Positions 11,101 through 23,026 of a stretch of 64,000 bases of DNA are shown one piece after another (within the stretch, counting starts at the first letter, position 1; each line of letters starts with the position of its first letter). Under the pieces are notes generated by a model, which worked only from the letters and a program-made list of their open reading frames with translations, ran no database searches and had not been told where the DNA came from. Source of the DNA: Rotaria socialis (Eukaryota > Rotifera > Eurotatoria > Philodinida > Philodinidae). The stretch spans positions 1 to 64,000 of the forward strand of contig CAJNYU010000011.1 of NCBI GenBank assembly GCA_905331475.1. Direction: 5' to 3'. A program made the position numbers and the translations under genes.

Positions 11101-12023
11101 ACGGGTGGCCCATAAAGAATGGCGGTCTCATTATTTACTCGATATCTTTTTTGCTCTTCATTGATTTGAACTGAACATTTTCCCAAAAGATTGAGCATTC
11201 AATGCTCTACAAACTCACGTGTAAAATATTTTTTAAACTACGAAATGGCTAAGTACTAAAGCGAAGAAAAAAGGTCCAAAAATCTTCAACTTTCAAGCAC
11301 TAAATCCGTTTTTTTTTTAAATTTGCTTTCCATATGAGAATCTATGAAAAATCCAGGCTACCATGTTAAAGAGCATCAGATTCTGGCAAGATTCATGCCT
11401 TCGAATTTTTTTTCATTACCAAATAAGAAAAAGATTCTGCATAAATGTTTTCGCTGTTTCTAAAAAAACACAACTGTCGCGTCATGTTTTTGATGCTTGC
11501 ACTAAAAAGCATGCCATTCACTTAAAGTGTTATTTTTTGACGATTTTTTTTTCTTTGAAAGCCAACATACTCGACTATATCCCTGTATACTTGTTCGAGT
11601 GATTCAAAGTTTCGTTTGCAGTAGACTTTCTTGTAAACTGAAACTAAGGCGTTATGGACGAATTTTCAGAAAATATCGATTTAATAGGCGAAGACCACTT
11701 TTAAAGAAATGTTTTCCAAAGATATCGAAAAGAGCGTGCTTGAAAATACCAGAAAATGTTTCTCCCGTAACTTAAGCCTGCGTATAAATTGTTGAAACAT
11801 ACTCCAAATGTTAATGTATGTTGACCTTGAAAGTTGAAGATTTGTTAACCTTTTTACTTCGTTTTAGTACTTAGCCGTTTTGTAGTTTTAAAAAGTCTTT
11901 TATACATGAGTTTGTAGAGAATTGAATGCTCAATCTTCTGGGAAAATGTTCAGTTCAAATCAATGAAGAGCAAAAACGATATTGAGTAAATAATGAGACC
12001 GCCATTCTTTATGGGCCACCCGT
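11101..12023. mobile_element. TA-flanked inverted-repeat element (923 bp), Tc1/mariner-like MITE
   Basis: Inverted repeats of about 200 bp end in ACGGGTGGCCCATAAAGAAT at both sides and are flanked by TA dinucleotides (11099-11100 and 12024-12025), as in Tc1/mariner insertions. Matching blocks continue inward (GGCGGTCTCATTATTTACTC; TTCAGTTCAAATCAATGAAG; TTGAGCATTCAAT; CTTCAACTTTC). The middle, about 11310-11820, has small open frames (79 and 82 codons) without a recognisable transposase. I read it as a non-autonomous or decayed copy. Confidence 0.8.
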
Positions 12024-12540
12024 TACTTTAATGAAATCAACTTTTTATTTTCGGGTGAGCGCCGCCCACCCTACCCATACAGTAGATAAATCACTGCTCG
12101 TATTGTTGGTGTTTTAAAAGAAAGACACGTCTAAAATTGAAGCAAATCAGTGAAGACTCTTGTAAAGAAGAATTTTTGTGTATCTCTCTGATTAAAAAAA
12201 AATCTCCGAGCTTTTTCTTATTTGAATCACCTTTCGAATATCAATATATTCTATAATCGAGAATAAAAGTATTCTAGAGAATAGAAGAGCACTCGTGTTG
12301 AATTTTTGAAAATTTCACAATATTTTTCAGAGTTTTAACTAGCAGTAAAATTAATAAAAAGAACTTTTTATATTACATTCATTGGGCAAGCTGAATTTTC
12401 TACTGTGATCGATAACAACTTGAAAGTCTGTTGACTGGTGAATCATAAAGCATAATTATTATCAAAGTATTCAATATCGAAATGAGTGGAAAATCGAATA
12501 TTTTAGATATATTTCATTGGAGATCGGTTCCACAACATTT
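12024..12540. other. Intergenic DNA
   Basis: AT-rich spacer between two inverted-repeat elements. Nothing supportable. Confidence 0.5.
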
Positions 12541-12718
12541 CCGCGCGCGACACTACGGCGCAATACAGGTTCATGCATAATATTTGCTCGCAAAGTCCTC
12601 ATTCTAACTCTCACCCTCACTCGTCCCCTCACTTTTGTTTTCGTTTTCACCCTTATTTTCGAGCTCACCCTCAACTTTTGCTCCCACGATCACTGTTGCG
12701 CGGAAGTGTCGCGCGCGG
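12541..12718. mobile_element. GC-rich short inverted-repeat element (178 bp)
   Basis: The left end CCGCGCGCGACACTACGGCG is the inverted match of the right end at 12696-12718 (CGGAAGTGTCGCGCGCGG), with about 20 of 23 positions matching. The inside is a pyrimidine-rich stretch with repeated CTCACCCT-like words. Its GC-rich ends contrast sharply with the surroundings. No target duplication is obvious. Probable MITE. Confidence 0.6.
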
Positions 12719-12842
12719 TCATGTCGTATCACGCTCATATACATAGCTAAACCTGAAATTATCAATAAAATACTATTACGGTTTTCACAACTGTTTCATG
12801 GCACATACACCCTCTCTTTTACTTACTTCTTGTTTTTTGTAG

Positions 12843-14004
12843 TTATACTCAATATTCCTGGCGATGCCAGATGGGCACAAAATGGAATCACTGTTGCTGG
12901 GGGTCATGGATATGGTAGTGTCAATTATCAACTCTACTATCCTTTGGGCTTATGGGTCGATGATGATCAAACAGTGGTCCTTATTGACCAATTAAATCAT
13001 CGTATCGTGCAATGGTACAAAGGTGATAATTATGGGCACGCTGTTGCTGGTGGCAAAGACTCAGGAAATGAATTGAATCAATTGAAAGATCAAACTGATA
13101 TATTGATCGACCAAGAGACGGATAGTCTCATTGTTTGCGATCAAGGGAATCGACGAATTTTACAATGGTCTCTTCGTAGAGGCACAGAACAAGGAGAAAT
13201 TCTCATTAGCAACATCGCATGCTATGGATAATCACAGATATCTCTGTCTCTGACATCGAAAAACATGAAGTTAGACGATAGTAATTGGGAACTTAGAATA
13301 GTACTCTCGTGACTGGTGGCAATGGTGAAGGTGTGTATCTCAATCGACTCAACCTTCCGACTTATCTTTTTGTAGATCGACAACAGAATGCTTATGTATC
13401 AGACAGTTACAATCATCGCGTCCCAGGACGATGTTTCCGGCCTCCGGAAATGGGCGGATTTCATTGGAACCGGTCAGAAACATACTGGAAACGCACCGGA
13501 ACATGCAGGAAAACGCCGGATATCATCGGACCCTGGAAGCAGGATTCCGGGACGAATTTTTCCGGTGATTTCCGGCGTGAACCAACAGGAGCTTGGCAGA
13601 AATTACAGGAAAAATCTGTAGATTTTCCGATCCGGAATACTGCTTCCGTGAAATCGCGGGAATGCGCGGGAATCGGCTGTTTCCCGGGCCGGTTGCTTCG
13701 ACCTGGGGTAATGCGGTGGAATAAAGGTGCAAAAGATAGCATTGTCACCGCTGGAGGTCACGGTATAGGGGATGCTCTGACACAATTGAATCATCCTAAC
13801 GGACTCTTTGTTGATACGTTGAACAATCGTGTGATGCGTTGGCATCAAGAAGCAGGCCACGGTACTATGATTGTGGGCGGAAATGACTCAGGAACAGGAG
13901 CAAATCAATTCAATCTTCTCGATAATTTGTCCTTTGATCGATATGGTAATCTTTATGTTGTCGATCGTAATAATCACCGTGTTCAACGATTTTCAATAGA
14001 ATAA
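12843..14004 (+). pseudogene. NHL-repeat (beta-propeller) gene, frameshifted and interrupted
   Basis: From a likely acceptor (TTTTTTGTAG, ending at 12842) the frame encodes NHL-type blades. Each has the pattern GxxVAGGxGxG...LxxPxGLxVD...vyvxDxxNHRvxxW, for example VAGGHGYG, GLWVDDD, LNHRIVQW, AGGHGIG and NHRVQRFSIE at the end. The frame stops at 13229. Between there and 13309 the expected blade sequence is scattered over all three frames, so more than one indel is needed. A 286-bp element interrupts the NHR-V/M-RW junction at 13422-13707. The first exon with a start and signal peptide is not identified. NHL propellers mediate protein or ligand binding; many rotifer paralogues are secreted. 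I judge this copy broken. Confidence 0.75.
13422..13707. mobile_element. CCCAGG-ended, CCGG-rich MITE inserted in the NHL gene
   Basis: The propeller coding sequence is cut at ...AATCATCGCGT and resumes at GTAATGCGG, leaving a GT duplicated. The insert begins CCCAGG and ends CCTGGG. It contains many TTCCGG/CCGGAA words and is much richer in GC than its host. The 286-bp insert plus the 2-bp duplication totals 288 bp, divisible by three. It contains no stop in the host frame, so the reading frame stays open through it. Confidence 0.7.
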
Positions 14005-14527
14005 ACTCATAAATTGATTGAAAACGAAATTTTGTTGCATTAGCTTTACTATTCGCACGTATATGAGCCTCCAGACTAAGACCTGATTGCAATCGTCGGT
14101 TCGAATGGATATCTTTAAAAATTGCTAAAAGAGATCACGAGTGTATTCTTCCCTTTTAAACCCTCATAATTACATCCGCATCAAAGAAATAACTTTCAAC
14201 AGCGGTACTATACAAAATGTTTTGCAACTTGTATTCTCTATATAAATACTTTCTGATCGGCATCAACAGTTAGTGACACCTATCAGGGTCTATGAGAAAA
14301 TATGCATTGATATATATTTTTCAACTTCATTTTTATCGATATTTTAAAGTTTGATTAAAAATATTACATAATTATAACAAAATTCATTTTATTTGTCGCT
14401 GCAAACATTCGTGTTTGAATATAAATGCCTTGCTTGCGTACGGTATGCATCATCTTTCGATCGCTTACGATTGATGATGCGCTTTTACATTATTGTATTT
14501 TACTGAAATAAATAATCTTTTAAAAAA
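14005..14527. other. Intergenic DNA upstream of the dymeclin gene
   Basis: AT-rich; presumed promoter/leader region of the plus-strand gene cluster. No specific site can be supported. Confidence 0.5.
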
Positions 14528-17196
14528 ATGGGTGCACAATATTCATCATTAAATGAATTAAAATCTAATCAATATTTATCACAATTTGTTAGCGAAGAGA
14601 CTATATCAGCAAATGATCCATTTTGGAATCAATTTCTTTCATTTCGACTTCAATCTCCGTTTACTACGTAATGCAAAGAAGAAGAAAATAAACAAACCAA
14701 TCATTTCTTGATATTTTCTTATTTTAGTGCTCATTCAAAATTGATCGATGAATCCTGTTCAATATTTCTTCAACAATTTGAAGCTAATAATCCTAAAACA
14801 AATAATTATGGAACACTTATTGAAGTTTTTATTCGCTTAGCAACTGCTGTTCGTGATGAATGTGATGAGTATGACATAAATATAACTTCTCTTAAAATTA
14901 AAATAAAATAATTCGCTATTTTAGTAATATTGTTACATGGCAAACGTATAGTGCTCTATTCATTCTTCGTTCTATATCAAAATATTTTATTGAAATTGAT
15001 TCAGAACAAAATTTGTATCCATATTTTTTACCACAAGACAATCCAAGTATATTTTTGAAAGTAAAAAAGACGGTTGCTTTTTTAAAAATTATTTTTATTT
15101 AGATAGAGTCTCATTAATGAGTTATTTTGTTGATACATTATTTCGAACGACAATTGCTATACCAGTTCAATCATATTCATATGCATTACATTTGGAAGTT
15201 TTGAATACTTTACTGTCATTATTATCTATTCAAATGTGTGCGAAAGAAGCAGCACTCATCAATGCAATTTATAGTATTTTTATGCATCGGCTTGAGTATG
15301 CATATTTTCAACTGTTCAAAATAAGATTTATTTCATACATACTTTGTTTTAGTCCGTTATTAATATCGGAATTTACACGAACATTATTAGAACATTTTAT
15401 TAAACAAACCGAATGTCCGCCAACATTAGCTGTTGCTCCCTTAAGTGGATCGGATGGTGATAGTGGAGCTTTATATAAAATTGGACAAAGTGTTGCATGT
15501 AAGTTATTTAGATAAAAATATCTTTTTTTCCATGAATATTTTTGTAATGACTCACACATAATCGTCTTCCGATGATAACCTTATCAAAGTCGTAAATGAA
15601 TTTCAGGAGAAAGTTTTCTGGAATATATAATATTGTTTAGATGGCCTATGGTCTGTAGTCACGCTTGGTATGGGTTCATCGTCGACATCGAATACAACGG
15701 ATGAAACAGTAACTGCCGATGATCCAGCCTATGAACTTCGTAATCGTCATTTAGCAAACCAAAGTATACATTTACTTTTAATTCTAAGTAATCATTTTAC
15801 TAATGATGCTCATCGAAATCCTTATCGATTGGCTTTATTACATTTTACTGATACACAAGGCAAGTATTTTTATTTGTCTAAGAGTTTTATAAAGAAAATC
15901 TTTTTTTAGATAGTCCAACAAATTTACCGGATTCTGAACCATTACCTTGGTTTTCTGTCGATTATCGTCGTTTATATGATATTCTCTGTGAAACAGCACA
16001 TACAGATCAGAGTACATTGCTACTCTATATGTTACTGCATCGAAATCAACATTTTAAAGCTTATGTTATATCTCGAACGAATATCGACCAGATTGTCCTA
16101 CCGGTTCTTCGAGTCATTTATGCAGCTACCGAACGAAATTCACATCATATTTACATGTCATTAATTATTCTGCTGATTTTATCTGAAGATGATTATTTTA
16201 ATAAAACAATACATGACATAAAATTGAAAAGTTTGTCATGGTAATTCTATACTTTTGAACTAAACATATACAATGAATAAATCTTTCAGGTATACCGAAC
16301 GTTCATTGAGTGAAATAAGTTTAGGTGGCTTACTTGTTGCTGTTGTTCTACGTACAATACAATTTAATATGACACGTATGCGTGATAAATATTTGCATAC
16401 GAATTGCCTTGCTGCATTAGCAAATATGTCATCACAATTTCAAAATTTGCATACATATGTTTCACAACGAATTGTTTCTTTATTTAATTTACTTGCACGT
16501 AAACATACGAAAACATTAGATCTTATTAAACAACAAACATCAACAACAGATGAAAGTGTATCTAATGAATATGCACAAGATTTAAGTATTATTGAAGATG
16601 TTATGAGAATGGTTTTAGAAATAATTAATTCTTGTTTAACACATACGTTACAACATAATATTAATCTTATTTATACATTACTTTATAACAGAGATATATT
16701 CGATAATTATAGAACACATCCTAATTTTCAAGATATTTTACAAAATATTGATATTGTAAGTTGAAATTAAATAAAAAAGAGCGATTAGCACTTTTTAAAT
16801 TCTGTTCTATTTAGGTTATAATATATTTTGCTGACAAAGTAGATAAACTTGAACAACGTTCAGCTGAATATGTGAAAGAAGCTTTAGAAATGGGTGCAAA
16901 ACAGTTTCCATTGGATAGATTAAAAGTAAAAAAAAAGAAACATCATTATTTTTTATACATATTATTTTTTTAAGAAATTTCCGGAATTAAAATTCAAATA
17001 TGTTGAAGAAGAACAACCTGAAGATTTTTTTGTACCATATGTATGGACATTAGGTAAACAGTTTTACTTTATTTAAAAAAAAATAGTATTCTATTATTAT
17101 ATAAATATATATTTAGTTTACAAATCTTGCAATCTATATTGGTCATCGGAATCAATTCTTATCTTTAAACAACAACCATCATTAATTTCACAGTGA
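14528..17196 (+). CDS. DYM: Dymeclin
   Basis: Eleven exons join in phase: 14528-14667, 14728-14868, 14925-15046, 15103-15295, 15353-15498, 15641-15859, 15910-16240, 16290-16755, 16815-16925, 16975-17053 and 17117-17196. The start [11 protein letters not shown] keeps the myristoylation-type MG... of dymeclin. Family hallmarks follow along the length: [10 protein letters not shown], a GxxLYxIGQSVA...[11 protein letters not shown] block, [20 protein letters not shown], and [20 protein letters not shown]. The C-terminus has [19 protein letters not shown]. Dymeclin is a peripheral Golgi protein needed for Golgi organisation and trafficking. The intron at 15860-15909 is a GC-AG intron (AG|GCAAGT); the rest are GT-AG, mostly about 50-60 nt. 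The stop is 219 bp before the next start. Confidence 0.93.
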
Positions 17197-17397
17197 CAAA
17201 TATTTACATCTTTGTTATTTATTCAATTAGGATAATATTCTCGTATTATATACATATATCTGTACCTTTTCTTCGTTCTTGAGTAGTCGCACGTTTTTAC
17301 GGGTGTGTTTCTAGTTATATGTTTATCTTTTTTTTTCCCATCTATATGTCTACATACACACACACACACACACAAATTTAAGGATTAAAAAAATTTC

Positions 17398-17399
17398 AG
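17398..17399 (+). promoter_or_regulatory. Candidate trans-splice acceptor before Mff
   Basis: AATTTCAG lies 16 bp before the Mff ATG, downstream of a T-rich stretch. It could accept a spliced leader or a 5'-UTR exon. Confidence 0.35.
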
Positions 17400-17415
17400 A
17401 TTGTGAATATTGATC

Positions 17416-18262
17416 ATGGAGCATTCAGGTGATGACCCCGATGATTTGGTGAGGAATAAAATCGATCTTAATTATATTACAAAAATGAGTAAGTTTACTT
17501 CATAACTTATAATCGAATTTTAAAAACGGATGGTGAAAAAGTTTTCTTTTTGATGTAATGCTGTCCGTTAATTAATAAAAGAAATGGTTTCGATCAGCAC
17601 ATTGAACGTTATATGTCTAATTCTAACATGATTTCTTATAGCTTATCAAATGCATGTCCCCGATTCAATAACAGTTGGCCCGAATCGATCAACATTTCCT
17701 CGTCTTGATCAGGATCATGATCGCCCACCGATTCATATGGTGGTACCTGACCGGCTTCGACCTGGTGAATACATTTGATTTATTTCTATTCCTTAATGTA
17801 ACTTTATTTAATCTAGGCGGTAATGGTAGTACGGTTATGCTGAATGACACAGATTTTTTTGTGAATGATGAATCAAATAACTTATCGAATTCATTTATTC
17901 AACAACCATCACTACCATCAACGCTTCATCCAGCAGATCTGGAGGTTGCAAGTGAAGATGATTATTTATCATTTAATTTTCAGCAGGGACAACCATCACG
18001 TAAAATCACTGATTCGTAAGTAGATTGAAAAAATGAAAATTCGATTGGTTGAATTTCTTTTTGTAGATGGCTTGCAGAGACCCATAATGGTATTGATGAT
18101 AAAAATATCTTGAATAAACTTCAGCTACTTCAAAATCGTGTTCGTCATATTGAACAAACTTTAGCTAGACGTCAAGGTCGCGATCGAATTTTTTATACAT
18201 GTGTAATTGGTTATTTTCTACTTCAAGCTCTACTTTCTGTTCGTCGTTCGATGCTTAATTAA
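17416..18262 (+). CDS. MFF: Mitochondrial fission factor-like tail-anchored protein
   Basis: The coding sequence is split in about four exons, with introns near 17488-17640, 17763-17817 and 18016-18066. The N-terminal part has YQMHVPDSITV and, further on, MVVPDRLRPG, matching the two short repeats (Q.MxVPxxIxV...VPxRL) by which Mff recruits Drp1. Acidic, Ser/Asn-rich linker follows, then a coiled coil (NILNKLQLLQNRVRHIEQTL, near the C-terminus). The protein ends in a single hydrophobic segment (FYTCVIGYFLLQALLSV) followed by RRSMLN, a tail anchor for the outer mitochondrial or peroxisomal membrane. It sits 219 bp after dymeclin and 112 bp before CSTF3. Confidence 0.85.
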
Positions 18263-18305
18263 AACGTTCTAATCATCCACATTTGTGCTCACTGATTTGC
18301 TTAGC

Positions 18306-18311
18306 AATAAA
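18306..18311 (+). terminator. AATAAA polyadenylation signal between Mff and CSTF3
   Basis: AATAAA lies 44 bp after the Mff stop and 63 bp before the CSTF3 start, with a T-rich tract after it. The order poly(A) signal - T-rich tract - TTGTAG - ATG is what a polycistronic, trans-spliced gene pair would show. Confidence 0.5.
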
Positions 18312-18355
18312 AAGAAATCGATTTTCTATCTGTTTTTTTTTGTATTAATCCTTGT

Positions 18356-18357
18356 AG
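18356..18357 (+). promoter_or_regulatory. Candidate trans-splice acceptor before CSTF3
   Basis: TCCTTGTAG lies 17 bp before the ATG, following a run of nine Ts. It falls within a spacer of only 112 bp, leaving little room for a separate promoter. Confidence 0.4.
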
Positions 18358-18374
18358 ATTTTTATTATCTCAAA

Positions 18375-21300
18375 ATGAGTGTTTATATGCGAGAGGTAAT
18401 TTCGAACTATGACTTTTCTTCAATGTTAATTTATGAAATTTTACTTTTGTAATTAGGATTTAACACGTAATGAAAAAATTCAACACGCACGACGAATTCT
18501 GAATGAAAATAAACACTCACTTGATGCATGGGCTATACTTATACAAGATGCTCAAGTTTGCTTTTGATAGATAATTGAATAGAAGAATAAATCTTTTGTT
18601 TTCAAAATTTAAGGATAAAAAAATTGCTGAATCAAGAGAATTTTACGAATCATTAGTAACACAATTTCCAACCTGCGGAAAATTTTGGAAGATTTATGTT
18701 GAATCTGAAGTATGTATTTTAGTTTAGCATTCATTTATTTTCTTCATTTAAAACTTATGTTTTAGATAAAAGGACGAAATTATGAAAAAGTTGAAAAAGT
18801 ATGTACCCATGTAGACCTACTTTTCTTACAATGTGCTTGAGAGATGAGTGAATATGTTGAAGGAATTTGATTTTAAATATCTATTTATATTTAGCTTTTT
18901 CAACGGTGTTTAATCAAAGTATTGAATATTGATCTATGGAAATGTTATTTAAATTATGTTCGTGATACCAAAGGAATTTCACCGTCATTCAGGTTGGATT
19001 GTTGTTTTTTAGTTTTTATTTTAAATAAATCGAGTCTAGATATAATATTCGTCGAGACGATAGTACTAATCATGTTTTGTTTTTCATACCTTACATTTGT
19101 TATTGATTCTTTAAAAATAAAAAAAGAAAACAACAATATAAAACTTCTTTGTTTTATCTTTAATTATTTTTCTTTATATATATATCGCTCATGATTATAT
19201 ATATCTATTTTATCATTGATATTATCCTGCACATTTATATGTTCGTTCACAAAATGGACACGATGCTACTTGTCGCAGTATGCAGATTATCAATCTACTT
19301 TCTTATTGAGTACAAAAACAAAAATCGCAATCTGCGAATATCCATTTTCTTCTCTTATCTGTTAACGGTTTTCTAGTCTGCTCAAGGATAAGATTAGTAT
19401 TTTTATTTTTGTTCAGAGAAAAAATGGCTCAAGCATACGATTTCGCATTGGAAAAAATTGGCATGGATGTTTATGCATATACGATTTGGAATGATTATGT
19501 AACATTTTTGAAATCTGTGTAAGTATAAAAATAAAATTCAGAGGAAAATGTTATGATTCATTTTGATTTCTATTTATTCGAAGAGACGCTGCTGGTTCCT
19601 ATGCTGAAAATCAAAAAATTGCTGCCGTACGAAAAGTCTATCACAAAGGTATTATGATACCAATGATCAGTGTAGAAATATTATGGAAAGATTATTGTGC
19701 CTATGAAATGGTAAACAATATAAATTCATGAGCGAAAATAAATGACGGTTTTATTATTTTAGGGTATAAATCCAGCATTAGGTAAAAGTATGATTGAAGG
19801 TCGTTCACGAGATTTTCTGAATGTAAAACGAGTGACAAAAGAATTAGAAACACTAACACGTGCCGTCGATAAAAATAATCCATGTGTATCACCAGTATCA
19901 CCACAATCAACCGATGAAGTAAAACAATTAGCTGCCTGGAGAAAACTGATTGCTTGGGAACGATCAAATCCATTGAAAACCGAAGATATTGTACTTGTAA
20001 CACGTCGTGTTATTCTTGCCTATGAACAGTGTCTTCTTTGTCTTGGGTATCATGCTGATCTTTGGTAAATATTCAATTTCAAATAGTAAATGCAAAAAAA
20101 AAAGAATTCTCTTTTCCAGGTATGAAGCTTGTGCTTATTTGGAACAAACATCTCGAACATTTTCAGAACGAGGTGATGCTCATTTAACCAAACGTTTTCT
20201 TGACGAAGCATCTGCTTTATATGAGCGTGCCATACAAACCTATATGCGGTCGAATATGTTGATTTATTTTGCTTATGCTGATTTTGAAGAACATCGTTTA
20301 AATATTGATAAAGCTCGTTCGATTTATAATCGTTTACTTGATGTTAATGAAGCAAATTTAAAAGATCCAACACTTGCCTATATACAAGCAATGCGTTTTG
20401 AACGACGCACCGATGGTATAAAATCAGCGCGAACTATATTTAAACGTGCGCGTGAAGATTCACGTGTCAATCATCAAATCTATGTTGCAGCTGCGTTAAT
20501 GGAATATTATTGTACAAAAGATAATAATATTGCATTTAATATATTTAATCTTGGTCTGAAAAAATACGGACAAAATGTTGATTATATATTAGCTTATATT
20601 GATTATATGACACATTTAAATGAAGATCATAATGCACGTGTTCTATTTGAACGTGTTCTATCAGTAGATAATTTAATAGCGAAACAATCTCAATTGCCTT
20701 TATGGAATGAATTTCTAAAATTTGAATCTCAAGTTGGAGATTTATTGTCAATAAAAAAAGTTGAAAAACGTCGTTTAGCTATTTATTCCGATTTAAATGA
20801 ATTAGAATTTCGAGAAACTTTACTACTTATTGATCGATATAAATTTCTTAATTTATTACCATGTTCAAATGATGAACTGAAACTATTAGGTTATAAAGAT
20901 ACGGTGATGAGAAATTCGTCATCGGCATCAGTGACTAGTCCTGTTGTCAATGGTACAGCTGTATTAGAGCAAGCTGCACGCGATCGACGTACGAATTTAC
21001 CTCGGCCAGATATTAAACACTTGATGCCATTTCGACCAACAAGAAATCCATTACCAGGTAGTCATCCGACTCCTGGTGGTGTGTTTCCATTGCCCGATAC
21101 AGCACTTTATCTTGTTAAAGTTCTTCCACCACCCAGAAACTTTGAAGTAAATTCAATATATTGAAAATATCGATGAATTAAGTTTTATTTATTTTATATA
21201 GGGTCCATTTGTGATTATCGATGAATTAATGGATCGTATGACGCGTACTGCCATACCAGATAGTAAGTAAAGAGATTAGTTAGAAATATCGAATACTCAG

Positions 21301-21585
21301 TAGTACAACAACGATAAATAATCATATTCATAATGATGATAGGATAGATTCGATGTGTTACTTTTATTTGTTATAGCTTTTGAACCCGTACGTATAAGTG
21401 TTCAAGGTGAAGTCATTCGTGATCTTGATACAAACAATAATCAATCCAGTCGAAAAACTGAACATCCAGATAGTGATGATGAAGATCATCCATCGAATAT
21501 GAATGGACGTGGAGCGTTAAATTTATATCAACAACGACAACAAAAACGTGTTAAACTAACTACATCAGCAGTTAATGCTGACTGA
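18375..21585 (+). CDS. CSTF3: Cleavage stimulation factor subunit 3 (CstF-77 / suppressor of forked)
   Basis: About eleven exons, starting MSVYMRE (18375-18395), encode a protein of roughly 740 residues, near the usual 717 of the human family. HAT (half-a-TPR) repeats run through most of it: [64 protein letters not shown] and RARED. The C-terminal part has the monkeytail-type region with [12 protein letters not shown] and PPPRNFEGPFV, ending in a charged tail with DSDDEDH. CstF-77 scaffolds the CstF complex in pre-mRNA 3'-end cleavage and polyadenylation in the nucleus. One intron (about 19016-19417) is unusually long for this gene. The stop is 245 bp before the F-box gene. Confidence 0.93.
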
Positions 21586-21828
21586 CCATTGTCTCCGGTG
21601 CTAGCTTACTTTCATTGTGTTATGTTCTCTCTTGTGTCGTGTTCATTTTGAACATATTGTTTATGTAAATAAGAAATGATCATTTTGTTCAAGTAAACTC
21701 AAACATGAACATAAAAATAATTTTTGTTCTATTTTTTTCTTTCATCTTATCTTGAAAGAAATTTTGATAAACAAGAAAACGATTAAACTATTCACAAAGA
21801 TTATGCTTACTTTATGATCGATAATTTT

Positions 21829-21830
21829 AG
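21829..21830 (+). promoter_or_regulatory. Candidate splice acceptor abutting the F-box ATG
   Basis: GATAATTTTAG ends immediately before ATG, so a leader exon or spliced leader could join directly to the start codon. Confidence 0.4.
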
Positions 21831-23026
21831 ATGTCTTGCTTTGAGGATCTCTCAGGTGAAATTCTAATGGCCATATTCGAATATATGAATGTTGAAGATG
21901 TTTGGACAATATTTTTCAATATGAATGCAAGATTTCACTCACTGGTATTCGATTCTCGTCTTCGATTAACAGCCGATGTGTCAAAAGTTGACAAATTAAA
22001 TTATGATCAATTTTGCTCATCATTAATAAATAAAAATTTTAGTAATATTTATAAATTAATTCTATCGAATCATTATAATCGTTATCCTCAAATTCGTTCA
22101 TTTCTATCTCAAACAGCTTTCACAATATTTCAATCATTGCATGCATTAACATTAATTGATATTAATCATGACGAGTTAATAGAAATAACACAACAAATAA
22201 AACAATTGCCATATTTAAATTATTTGCATATTAATACACATGAAATTTTTCGCGATAAAGAATTAACCAGTGCTACATATGCATTACTCAATCAATCGAA
22301 TATTCGTGTGTCAATATTTCATTTGCATGAAGTAAATATATGATGAGAAAAAAGTTTCCCCTCTGAGTATACTAGATGTATGAAATACTATAGATTAAAA
22401 CTAAAAGTTTCTACTATTTTCAGAGATGATATTTCTGTTTTCTGAAAGTCTATTTTATTCTATAGAGACTTCAATGGCCTGAAACTGAAACAATCTCATC
22501 ATGTAACACTGAGGTTCTTTCGTTGGATTATATTAATGCTGATCGTCTGGTTTTTCTATTGCCACATTGTTCATATCTTCGTTCATTATCTGTTACACTT
22601 GATCCTCGGACTAGTTTATCAAAATTAACACAAGGCGATATATCTTCGTCGTTAACATTTCCTCAAATAACATGTCTTCGTTTGTGTTATCGTCCATTTG
22701 ATTTATCAACTCTTGAAAATTTATTAAATTCTGTACCTTCAGTAAGACGATTTTCCATGGAAACTCTTGTTTATAGCACTGATTATATACGTTCACCGTT
22801 TTGGACATTACTTCTACAACAATACTTACCATCATTAGAACGTATACATTTAGTAGTACGTGGTTGGTTTGTTTTAAAAACAAGTAATAATACTAATGAT
22901 GAAAAATTAGATGAAGCAAGTATAACTGATAGTTATCGTTATGATCACTATTGGCTTGATCGAGCCTATAAACATATATTTAAATGTCTAGTTGATTCCT
23001 CAACAGCAGTATTAGAGATACGATGA
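21831..23026 (+). CDS. F-box protein with leucine-rich-repeat-like region
   Basis: Two exons, 21831-22331 and 22466-23026, join through GAA|AGA to give about 353 residues. The N-terminal 45 residues are an F-box (FEDLSGEILMAIFEYMNVEDVWTIF...LVFD) that would bind Skp1 in an SCF ubiquitin ligase. The rest is made of irregular leucine-rich segments (LHALTLIDI, LPYLNYLHI, CSYLRSLSVTL, ITCLRLCYRPFDLSTLENLL), the substrate-binding part in related proteins. Rotifer genomes hold many such F-box genes; the target of this one is unknown. It is the fourth gene of the plus-strand cluster. Confidence 0.85.

Noticed and set aside
11363-11775. Two open frames in the centre of the TA-flanked element
   Set aside because: No DDE signature or helix-turn-helix could be seen; kept only as possible transposase remains.
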